In this document: piece by piece, positions 56,888 to 64,000 of the stretch | Position numbering within the stretch: position 1 is the first letter of the stretch | Layout: every line of letters starts with the position of its first letter | Source: Terrisporobacter petrolearius | GTDB taxonomy: Bacteria > Bacillota > Clostridia > Peptostreptococcales > Peptostreptococcaceae | NCBI RefSeq assembly: GCF_020748185.1 | Contig: NZ_JAHZMO010000011.1 | Location: 56,674 to 120,673, forward strand | Direction: 5' to 3' | DNA length: 64,000 nt | The notes under the pieces: generated by a model | The model's database searches: none | What the model saw: only the letters and a program-made list of their open reading frames with translations | Told to the model about the DNA's origin: nothing | Made by a program: the position numbers and the translations under genes

Positions 56888-57676
56888 ATGGAAAATGAGT
56901 TTAAACCTGACAACAAAAAAAATGTACTACGATTAGCACTATTTATTGGTGAACTTATGCTTACAAATGGTGCAGAAACATATCGTGTAGAAGATACTAT
57001 AATTAGAATATGTAAATCTAGAAACTATAATCATGTAAATGTATTTACCTCTCCAACTGCTATAATTATATCTGATTATAGATTTGATGGATATTCATTT
57101 ATGAGAACAATAAAGTCTAGATCTATAGATTTAAATAAAATTTCCATGTTAAATAATTTTTCAAGAAAATACGTTACTAACACTGAGCTGACTGTACAAG
57201 ATGCTATGAAAGAGTTAAAAGAAATTATAAATACTACATCTTATACCTCATGGATTTTAAGTTTTTCTACTGGAATAGGTTCTGCTTTCTTTGCAACTCT
57301 ATTACAAGGAAACAATATCCCTACTTTTATTTCAACTTTCATTACATCTATATTGGCAGTCATGATTTATAAAAAAACTATGAAAGTAAGTACTATACCT
57401 GCCTTTTCTTCTCTAATATCCTCAACTTTTATAGCTTTTGTTGGAGTTGTTTTGTCTCAAATAAACATTCTCCCTACACCTGCTTTGTTGATAGTCGGCT
57501 CTATTATGCCTCTACTTCCAGGAGTGTCTTTTATAAAAGGAATTAGAGATTTGATTGCTGGTGACCTGATTTCTGGAGTTGCTCGTGCTTTTGATGCTGG
57601 CGTTACAGCTGTAAGTATAGCATGTGGTGTTGGTATTATTTTAGATATTTGGCTTAGATTAGGAGGAAGTTTATAA
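56888..57676 (+). CDS. Threonine/serine exporter, N-terminal half (ThrE N / DUF1212)
   Basis: 262 residues: a cytoplasmic part (FIGELMLTNGAETYRVEDTIIRICKSRN, a ThrE/DUF1212 signature) to about residue 115, then five membrane helices with PTPALLIVGSIMPLLPGVSFIKGIRDLIAGDLISGVARAFDAG. In Corynebacterium ThrE both halves are one protein; here the second half is the next gene, overlapping by one base. AAGGAGG precedes ATG. Confidence 0.92.
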   Translation: MENEFKPDNKKNVLRLALFIGELMLTNGAETYRVEDTIIRICKSRNYNHVNVFTSPTAIIISDYRFDGYSFMRTIKSRSIDLNKISMLNNFSRKYVTNTELTVQDAMKELKEIINTTSYTSWILSFSTGIGSAFFATLLQGNNIPTFISTFITSILAVMIYKKTMKVSTIPAFSSLISSTFIAFVGVVLSQINILPTPALLIVGSIMPLLPGVSFIKGIRDLIAGDLISGVARAFDAGVTAVSIACGVGIILDIWLRLGGSL

Positions 57677-58131
57677 TGACAGATATGCCCTTATATTTGC
57701 ATTTTATCTATTCATTTTTTGCTACTGTTGGTTTTGCTATTTTTCTAAATGCTCCTAAATCTACACTTATATCTAGCGGATTTGTGGGTGGACTTGGATG
57801 GTCTGTATTTTATTATTTGGTTAAATTAAGTGGAAATGACATATTAGCAAACTTTATAGCTGCTTTGCTAGTTTCTTATTTTAGTGAGATTTTAGCCAGA
57901 AAATTAAGACAGCCAGCAATAATTTTTATAATACCTGGCATTATTCCTTTAGTTCCAGGACTTGGAATGTATAATACTATGCTTTATTTAGTTCAACATG
58001 ATTATAACAATGCAATTTCAAAAGGAGCTGATGTTTTATTTGTTGGTGGTGCCATTTCTTTGGGAATTTTAGTTGTAACATCTCTAGTTAAAACCCTACA
58101 TATGTTATCTATAAAAAAAGCCGCTAAATAG
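57676..58131 (+). CDS. Threonine/serine exporter, C-terminal half (ThrE_2 / DUF3815)
   Basis: 151 residues with five helices and the motif RQPAIIFIIPGIIPLVPGLGMYNTML, typical of DUF3815. It starts with ATG overlapping the TAA of the first half and must act together with it. A terminator overlaps its stop codon. Confidence 0.92.
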   Translation: MTDMPLYLHFIYSFFATVGFAIFLNAPKSTLISSGFVGGLGWSVFYYLVKLSGNDILANFIAALLVSYFSEILARKLRQPAIIFIIPGIIPLVPGLGMYNTMLYLVQHDYNNAISKGADVLFVGGAISLGILVVTSLVKTLHMLSIKKAAK

Positions 58132-58142
58132 CAGCTTTTTTT
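58113..58142. terminator. Shared terminator between convergent thrE and propeller-kinase genes
   Basis: AAAAAAGC-GCTA / TAGC-GCTTTTTT hairpin with one bulged base on each side. It contains the stop codon of the exporter gene and touches the stop of the kinase gene on the other strand, so it is active in both directions. Confidence 0.8.
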
Positions 58143-61100
58143 ATTTTACAGGCAAAATTATTATGAATTTTGTACCTTTATTTTTTTCACTTTCCACTTT
58201 TATTCTACCCTCATGTAAATCAATTATATGTTTTGTAATTGTAAGTCCCAGTCCACTTCCACCTTTATTCTCACCATGTTCATCTACAATTTGATTAAAC
58301 CTATCAAAGATTATATTATGATATTTTTCTTCTATCCCAATTCCTGTATCCTCCACAGTAATTTTAACAAAATCTTTTAAATCTTCTATATTAACTCTTA
58401 TACTTCCACCTTTTGGTGTGAATTTTTGAGCATTACTTACTAAATTCACTATACATCTTTCTATATCATATTTATCACAGTTAATTATTTTTTCTTCAAC
58501 CTCAGTATCAAATATTAGATCTATACCACTAGACTCTATACTTTCTTTTAAACTTAAAGTTGCTTCTTCCACAATATAAACTATATTCTTTTTTTCTTTA
58601 TTAAGCTTGTATTTTCCATTTTCAATTTTAGATGTATCTATAATGTTATTTATTAAATTTAGTAATCTATCTGTATTACTTTTCATAATATCCATATAAC
58701 TTTCTAGTTTGTCTTTTGTTAACTCTTTGTCTGAGTTACAAATGCTTCTTATTAATTGTTCAATCGAATTTATTACATTTAGAGGTGTTCTGAGTTCATG
58801 GGATAGATTTATAAAATAATTATTTTTACTTCTTTCAGCTTGTATAACTTTTTCATATAAAATCTTATTTTTTTCCATCTCATCATTTAACTGACTTGTT
58901 TTTTTGTTTACTAATTTATCAAGTTTTTTCATTTTATTTCTATTGCTATACAATAAAAACATAATGATGATAATGTATAAAATAATTGCTATATTACTTT
59001 CCCAAATAGGAGGCTTTATTGTAAAACTAACACTATTTTCTTTACTCATTTCACCACTATTGTTTCTGCATTTTATTCTAAATTTATATTTCCCAGGCTT
59101 TAAGTCTCCAAATATGGCTTCATTATTTTTTACAAGAACCCAATCATCATTAGCCCCCTCTAACTTATAATAATATTGAATGTTATTATTTTTTCTATAA
59201 TCTGTAAGAAAATATTTAATTCTTATAAAGTTTTCATTATATTTAAAAACTTTACCATCTATATTTGTATAGTCTTTACCTTCCACTTCAAAACTGTCAA
59301 AATTTACTCGTCCTTCATAGTCCGTTTGTAAAACTTCCTTTGGATCAAAAATATTTAATCCTTCAATTCCAACAAATACAAAATTTCCATTTTTACATTT
59401 ATACGCAGAATTTCCATTGAATTCATTACTTTGGAGACCATCTGTACTTCTTAGGTTCGTAAATCTATTATTATTAATATCAAACTTTGAAATACCATTA
59501 TTAGTACTCATCCAAAGATTTTTATCTTCATCTACTAATATTTGATACACTATGTTATTTGCTAAACCATCCCTCTCTGTATAAGCTTTGAATGTTTTTT
59601 TATCCTTGTTAAATTTTAATAGTCCATCATTAGTTCCTATCCAAAGATTATTATTCTCATCTTCTACTATATTTCTTATGGTATTTACAACGGCTTCTTC
59701 ACCATCTTCTTTTTTATAGTTATTAAATGTTTCTATTGTATTTTTTCTTGGATCAAGTTTAATAAGACCTCCTGATGTATATCCCCCAATCCAAAATACA
59801 CCCTTCTTATCTTCGTAAATTTCTTGGATATATGGATCTTGTATCCCTGCTTTTATTAATTTGTCTGTCACTCCAAAAATTTCTTCAGATTCTATATTCA
59901 AAATATTAAGTCCTTTTGGTGTTCCTATCCATAAATTATTTTTGCTATCTATAAATAAAGACTTAATATTATTATCTATTAATCCAGCCTCTGTAGTGTA
60001 CTTTTCAATAGTTTTATTTACTTTATCTATTTTGTTTACACCATTTCTAGTTCCTACCCAAATAACATTACCTTTTCCTTTAATAACACTAATGGCGTTT
60101 GTACTTAAATCATATTTAGTATTTCCTTCATAAATATGTATAATATTATCGTTTTTTCTATCAATTACGTTTAAACCATTATCCCTAGTACCTATCCACA
60201 ATAATCCTTCATCATCTTCATAAACTCCCATTACAACATTGTTGCTTAGTGAGTTTTCATCTGTGGGGTCGTTTTTGTATATTTGTATCTTATTTCTTGA
60301 ATCAAATATGCTTACACCTGTGTATGTTCCTGCCCAAATTAATCCACTATCATCTTCCATAAGTGTAAATACAATATTATTAGCTAAAGTACTACTATCA
60401 TAGTCCTTATTCTTATAAGTAACAAATGTATCTCCTTCTATATGTTTACTTATCCCTTTTTCAGTTGCTATCCATATGTTTCCACTACTATCATATAATA
60501 TTTTCCTTATGGAATTAGACTGCAATTTATTAGTATTATTTTCATCCATATTAAAAGATTTAACTTTATTATTTTTTAAGTCTATCTTTTTTAGACCTTG
60601 CTCGGAAGTTCCAACCCATAAGTTATTATTATTATCAAAAACTATAGATGATATCTTTCCCCACTGGGTAGTTTTTATATTTCCAATAGTGTACTGGGAC
60701 ACTTTATTTGTTTTAGCATCTATTTTATTTATTCCTTGACCAGTACCTATCCATAAATTATCTTGTGAGTCCTTATTTATAGCGTAAATATTTTTATCAC
60801 TAATATTATCCTTTAAGCCTAAAATTTTATCAAAGTTACCTCCTTTTTCGTTATAAAGATACACTCCATCATTATTACCCATATAAACATTGCCTTTATC
60901 ATCTACATAAATTGTCAAAATCGCATAATAAGGCTTGTCTTTATCATTTTTATAATATCTATAATTTTTTATAGAGTAATCAGATAAATTTATTTTACTC
61001 AAACCTTCATCTGTTCCTACCCACAGATTTCCATTTTTATCTTCTCCAAGAGCTGTTATATAACTACTTATAATACTACTTTTAATATCCTTATCATACT

Positions 61101-61323
61101 TAAAAACTTTTATATCTGCTCCATTGTATCTGTTTAATCCATCATTGGTACCTATCCATATATATCCCTTACTGTCCTGAATTATGGTTTCTGCTGAAGC
61201 TTGAGATAACCCATTTTCTATTGTTATATTTTCAAAATTCATCATTTTAGATGCATATATATCTTTAGGCAATATACATATTAAAGTTATTAAAAGAGTT
61301 AATGTATATTTTAATTTATTCAC
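58141..61323 (-). CDS. Membrane histidine kinase with two-component propeller sensor (Reg_prop, Y_Y_Y)
   Basis: 1060 residues. A signal peptide (1-24) leads to an outside sensor of about 14 propeller blades with repeats such as GYIWIGTNDGL, NLWVGTDEGL, NLWIGTGQGI, LLWIGTRDNGL and NLWMSTNNGI, enough for two seven-bladed rings (about residues 35-660). A Y_Y_Y immunoglobulin-like domain follows (about 680-765, YYYKLEGANDDWVLV), then one helix (about 775-793), a coiled stretch, HisKA with NLSHELRTPLNVINS (His near 830) and HATPase (DTGIGIEEKYH, GGSGLGLTITKHI). Unlike many Bacteroidetes relatives it has no receiver or AraC domain, and no response regulator gene is adjacent. In relatives the sensor reads sugars or polysaccharide fragments; the ligand here is unknown. 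Confidence 0.93.
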   Translation of the reverse strand: MNKLKYTLTLLITLICILPKDIYASKMMNFENITIENGLSQASAETIIQDSKGYIWIGTNDGLNRYNGADIKVFKYDKDIKSSIISSYITALGEDKNGNLWVGTDEGLSKINLSDYSIKNYRYYKNDKDKPYYAILTIYVDDKGNVYMGNNDGVYLYNEKGGNFDKILGLKDNISDKNIYAINKDSQDNLWIGTGQGINKIDAKTNKVSQYTIGNIKTTQWGKISSIVFDNNNNLWVGTSEQGLKKIDLKNNKVKSFNMDENNTNKLQSNSIRKILYDSSGNIWIATEKGISKHIEGDTFVTYKNKDYDSSTLANNIVFTLMEDDSGLIWAGTYTGVSIFDSRNKIQIYKNDPTDENSLSNNVVMGVYEDDEGLLWIGTRDNGLNVIDRKNDNIIHIYEGNTKYDLSTNAISVIKGKGNVIWVGTRNGVNKIDKVNKTIEKYTTEAGLIDNNIKSLFIDSKNNLWIGTPKGLNILNIESEEIFGVTDKLIKAGIQDPYIQEIYEDKKGVFWIGGYTSGGLIKLDPRKNTIETFNNYKKEDGEEAVVNTIRNIVEDENNNLWIGTNDGLLKFNKDKKTFKAYTERDGLANNIVYQILVDEDKNLWMSTNNGISKFDINNNRFTNLRSTDGLQSNEFNGNSAYKCKNGNFVFVGIEGLNIFDPKEVLQTDYEGRVNFDSFEVEGKDYTNIDGKVFKYNENFIRIKYFLTDYRKNNNIQYYYKLEGANDDWVLVKNNEAIFGDLKPGKYKFRIKCRNNSGEMSKENSVSFTIKPPIWESNIAIILYIIIIMFLLYSNRNKMKKLDKLVNKKTSQLNDEMEKNKILYEKVIQAERSKNNYFINLSHELRTPLNVINSIEQLIRSICNSDKELTKDKLESYMDIMKSNTDRLLNLINNIIDTSKIENGKYKLNKEKKNIVYIVEEATLSLKESIESSGIDLIFDTEVEEKIINCDKYDIERCIVNLVSNAQKFTPKGGSIRVNIEDLKDFVKITVEDTGIGIEEKYHNIIFDRFNQIVDEHGENKGGSGLGLTITKHIIDLHEGRIKVESEKNKGTKFIIILPVK

Positions 61324-61532
61324 TATAAGTCTCCTTTATTGTCTAGCTGGTATAATAAGTATAATGTACAAGACAAATTTTTTTAATAGTATTTTTATTA
61401 TTATTTATTAAAACCATACATTATACTCCATACTTATTGTACCTTTTTTATTAATATAATAACAATAAATCAAAAAAATTACATGTTCAATTTTTTTTAT
61501 ACGTCATCAATCAAAATATTTTATTCATAATA

Positions 61533-61566
61533 AAAAAACTGCTTTAAAAAATTAAAGCAGTTTTTT
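61533..61566 (-). terminator. Terminator after the ornithine cyclodeaminase-like gene
   Basis: Perfect 15-bp stem AAAAAACTGCTTTAA / TTAAAGCAGTTTTTT with a 4-nt loop, 3 nt beyond the stop codon. The spacer 61324-61532 holds no gene. Confidence 0.9.
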
Positions 61567-61569
61567 AAT

Positions 61570-62655
61570 CTATTCTAAATTATCAGCTAATCTTTGTAAA
61601 AAATCTTGAGCATTTGATATCATTGTTCTAACACTTAAGCTTCCTCTATCTTTTAACTTGTTAACAGCAAATTCTGAAGTATCTACTGTATAGAAGTATG
61701 TTGGTCTTACTTCATCATTAATAACTCTAAATGATGGTGTCATATTTCCTGTAGCAATTGTGTGTAATTGAGTTGCCATACAAATTACAGTTGTAGCTTT
61801 TCTTACTTGATTTCTCATTTGCTCTTGAGCTTCATACACATCTGCTATTACTATAGGAAGTGGACCATCATCTCTTATAGACCCTCCAAGTACGATAGGT
61901 ACATTGTTTTTTACACAAGAGTAAATTAATCCTGATGTTATATTTTCGCCCTCTATAAGTTTTTCTATAGAACCATATTTTCTTGCTTTATTTAATAAAT
62001 CTAGGTGATGATAATGACCATCTTTTATAGAACATTGAGTATATATATCTTGTCCTAATGCTGTATTATATACTCCTGCTTCTAAATCATGAGTTGCAAC
62101 TGCATTTCCACCTAAGAAAGCATCTACATACCCATTATTTATTAATTTTGTTAATGAATCTCTAGCTCCCTTAGAAAACACTGCTGCTGGTCCCATTACC
62201 CAAACTACATATCCATTTTCTTTTTCATGTTTTAGAAGTTCAATTAATTGGTCGTAGTCCATAGTTTGTGAAGTTTCTCTTGATCTACTTCCTCTAAATG
62301 CAAAAGCTTCTTCTTCAGCTTTTTCTTCTTCGAATCCTGTTGTGTGTAAATATATTCCCTCACTACCGTTTTCACTTCTTCCAACGATAATTTTATCTCC
62401 AACTTTTAAATGTCTAAACTCTACTACCTCTATTTCTTTATCATCCCTTAGTCTAGCAACACAATCCATTCTTGATTCTTTAGCTAGTTTCCATTCACCC
62501 TCAATTTTAAAGTACTCTGGAAAAATAGACATTGCATGGTAGTTATCAGGTGCAACTTTATCTTTTTCTACTAATACATATTTTGCATCTGGAGCATTTT
62601 CAAATTTCTCTTGTTGAAAATTTGGATGAATATATTTCGGCATTTCAAAATTCAT
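61570..62655 (-). CDS. Archaeal-type ornithine cyclodeaminase-like protein (TIGR00300, LOR/SDH-domain family)
   Basis: 361 residues. The N-terminal third (DNYHAMSIFPEYFKIEGEWKLAKESRMDCVARL) is the LOR/SDH conserved domain; the rest has a nucleotide-binding-like part (VVWVMGPAAVFSKGARDSLTKLINNGYVDAFLGGNAVATHDLE) and GHYHHLDLLNKARKYGSI, VPIVLGGSIRDDGPLP, TVDTSEFAVNKLKDRGS. It matches the family of the Methanococcus ornithine cyclodeaminase, which makes proline and ammonia from ornithine using bound NAD, and the C-terminal half of cyanobacterial arginine dihydrolase AgrE. Stands alone, so the substrate is not confirmed by context. Confidence 0.82.
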   Translation of the reverse strand: MNFEMPKYIHPNFQQEKFENAPDAKYVLVEKDKVAPDNYHAMSIFPEYFKIEGEWKLAKESRMDCVARLRDDKEIEVVEFRHLKVGDKIIVGRSENGSEGIYLHTTGFEEEKAEEEAFAFRGSRSRETSQTMDYDQLIELLKHEKENGYVVWVMGPAAVFSKGARDSLTKLINNGYVDAFLGGNAVATHDLEAGVYNTALGQDIYTQCSIKDGHYHHLDLLNKARKYGSIEKLIEGENITSGLIYSCVKNNVPIVLGGSIRDDGPLPIVIADVYEAQEQMRNQVRKATTVICMATQLHTIATGNMTPSFRVINDEVRPTYFYTVDTSEFAVNKLKDRGSLSVRTMISNAQDFLQRLADNLE

Positions 62656-62791
62656 AATGTCTTCCCCCTGTCTAAATATTGATTATACTGACAAAGTAAT
62701 TATAACACGAAAAAAAAAATATTATGAGTTATCTTTATTTTAAGCTTTTTTAATTTTTTTATATATATTAAACCATTATATATAAATCACT

Positions 62792-63676
62792 TTAATTATC
62801 ATCATTAATTTCTTCCATTTCATGTATTTCATTTATTCTATCAATTATGGAGCTAATGTGATAGTTATAAACAGTACTTGTATTATCTTTTATTTCAATA
62901 CCTTTTGGTAAAGTATCATATATACTTTTAGATTTAATATAGTTTTCCTTATTTAGATAACATTTATCCTTCATTTGCTCTAAAACTTGAAGATGTAAGT
63001 AAATCTGTTTACACCTTTTTATAGTATTGTTTATTTCTTTATTCTCAATGTCTTCATTACTGTACTCTAATTCTTCTAAAAAATTTTTGTACAATCCTTC
63101 TAATCTTGTAATTTCATTTTTTAAAGATGAAATATCAGCGTGTTCACCTTTTTCTATTTCGCTCTTTAGTAGCTTAATTGATGTTTCCTCGATTATTCTA
63201 ATTTCTTTATATATGCTTTCTAAGTAATTAGGTCTATATATAAAATAATTTACAGCTACTCCTACAATTACTCCTATAGATGTATCTAAAGTTCTAGATA
63301 AAGAATATACTATTGGACTTGCATCACCTATATTTAATTGAATTGCACAGTATACAACACAAGCAATAGTTATAGATTTATTTATTTTTAAAATATTACA
63401 AATATAAATAGTTGTGATTATTCCTAAACAAGATATTATTGGGTCACCTGGATGAATAAGTACAAATAGAAATCCTATTAAACCACCAATAAAAGTTCCT
63501 TTTAATCTATTTAAACCTACTGTTAACGAGCTTTTTACAGTTGTTTGCATGGAAACTATACAAGCTATTGCTGCATAAAAAGTACTATCTATTACATTCA
63601 TTTTCCCAATTAGTACACATATCATAACTCCTATACCTGTTTTTATATTTCTCATTCCTGGTTTTTGTAATTTCAA
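62792..63676 (-). CDS. FUSC/aromatic acid exporter family membrane protein
   Basis: 294 residues with six hydrophobic segments up to about residue 150 (GIGVMICVLIGKMNVIDSTFYAAIACIVSMQTTVKSSLTVGLNRLKGTFIGGLIGFLFV; LSRTLDTSIGVIVGVAVNYFI), then a cytoplasmic helical tail. This is the YqjA/ArAE type. TTG start with AGGAG 9-10 nt upstream. Substrate unknown. It ends about 135 nt right of the ornithine-cyclodeaminase-like gene start. Confidence 0.82.
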   Translation of the reverse strand: MKLQKPGMRNIKTGIGVMICVLIGKMNVIDSTFYAAIACIVSMQTTVKSSLTVGLNRLKGTFIGGLIGFLFVLIHPGDPIISCLGIITTIYICNILKINKSITIACVVYCAIQLNIGDASPIVYSLSRTLDTSIGVIVGVAVNYFIYRPNYLESIYKEIRIIEETSIKLLKSEIEKGEHADISSLKNEITRLEGLYKNFLEELEYSNEDIENKEINNTIKRCKQIYLHLQVLEQMKDKCYLNKENYIKSKSIYDTLPKGIEIKDNTSTVYNYHISSIIDRINEIHEMEEINDDN

Positions 63677-63750
63677 AATGTCTCACTCCTATCTTCTTCT
63701 TCTTATAATACCATAAAAAAAGAACCAAATAAATTAGTATAATCCCCTTA

Positions 63751-64000
63751 TAGTAGACACATAAAAAAAGGCATCGTATAATGATGCTAAATGTAACTAC
63801 AATAAGGGAGGGTTCTATGTCTAAAAAATATAATAAATATAATAAAGAAGTAAAATTGAAAGCTGTAGATATGTATATAAATCAAGGTATGAGTGCAGTT
63901 AGTGTTGCTCGTTCTTTAGATATAAAAGATAAAACTCAGGTTCAAAGATGGGTTAAATTGTATAATGCCAAGGGTGAAACTGCCTTTGATGAAGAAACTA
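63751..64000 (+). mobile_element. Left end of an IS3-like insertion sequence (continues beyond the window)
   Basis: A transposase OrfA starts at 63817, preceded by TAGTAGACACATAAAAAAAG (from 63751), which may be the left inverted repeat; the matching right end lies outside the window, so the true boundary and target duplication cannot be seen. Confidence 0.65.
63817..64000 (+). CDS. IS3-type transposase OrfA, N-terminal part (cut by window edge)
   Basis: 61 codons are visible: NKEVKLKAVDMYINQGMSAVSVARSLDIKDKTQVQRWVKLYNAKGETAF, a helix-turn-helix of the transposase OrfA/HTH_29 kind. GGGAGGG lies 5 nt before ATG. OrfB with the DDE integrase core should follow to the right. Confidence 0.85.
   Translation, partial: MSKKYNKYNKEVKLKAVDMYINQGMSAVSVARSLDIKDKTQVQRWVKLYNAKGETAFDEET

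Overview
This is a low-GC, gene-dense stretch of a bacterial chromosome. It looks like an anaerobic member of the Clostridia, most likely family Peptostreptococcaceae (relatives of Clostridioides, Paraclostridium, Terrisporobacter or Romboutsia). That placement is inferred from AT-rich codon use, strong AGGAGG-type ribosome sites with TTG/GTG starts, short T-tailed terminators, a fused GcvT-GcvPA protein, a desulfoferrodoxin, and sodium-pumping methylmalonyl-CoA decarboxylase genes. No rRNA, tRNA, CRISPR array or prophage was recognised. The only mobile element is the start of an IS3-like element at the right edge.

Left part (1-15.7 kb). A cobalamin riboswitch leads into cbiM (cobalt uptake), which runs off the left end. 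Then come a membrane protein of unknown role, a PadR/HAAS/DUF4097 envelope operon, desulfoferrodoxin, an HD hydrolase, a broken MerR regulator, and a pyruvate-type transporter (cstA) with its LytS/LytTR two-component pair. The NAD synthesis operon nadA-nadB-nadC follows, divergent from its repressor niaR across a perfect 48-bp palindrome. A small XRE regulator with twin operators is coupled to a YdcF-like protein.

Middle part (15.7-40.3 kb). It holds glpK-glpF with a leader terminator, asnB, and a peptide-antibiotic-type two-component/ABC module. Next are a Na+/Ca2+ antiporter and the glycine cleavage genes gcvT-PA and gcvPB under a tandem glycine riboswitch. They are followed by a folate-type ECF S component (folT), a zinc-ribbon membrane protein, a complete Bce-type module (RR-HK-ATPase-FtsX permease), a small zinc-binding protein, a DUF3810 protein and another ABC exporter.

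Right part (40.3-64 kb). A ten-gene minus-strand block encodes succinate-to-propionate conversion: AspT/SucE-like transporter, CoA-transferase, two-subunit B12-dependent methylmalonyl-CoA mutase, MeaB, epimerase and the Na+-pumping decarboxylase MmdA-D-C-B. A divergent LysR gene stands at its head. The B12 need of the mutase fits the cobalt uptake gene at the left end. Beyond lie a decayed sulfite/nitrite-reductase-like gene facing another LysR gene, a YkvI transporter, two FUSC-type membrane proteins and a truncated BcsB-like remnant. Then come a phosphoesterase, a split ThrE exporter, a 1060-residue propeller histidine kinase with no response regulator, and an archaeal-type ornithine cyclodeaminase-like protein.

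I found no clearly undescribed system such as a defence island. The points most worth a second look are the succinate-propionate island with its AspT-family transporter, the orphan propeller kinase, the regulatory palindromes and repeats (niaR/nad, cstA, XRE, padR, glpK leader), and three decayed genes hidden in apparently empty spacers.
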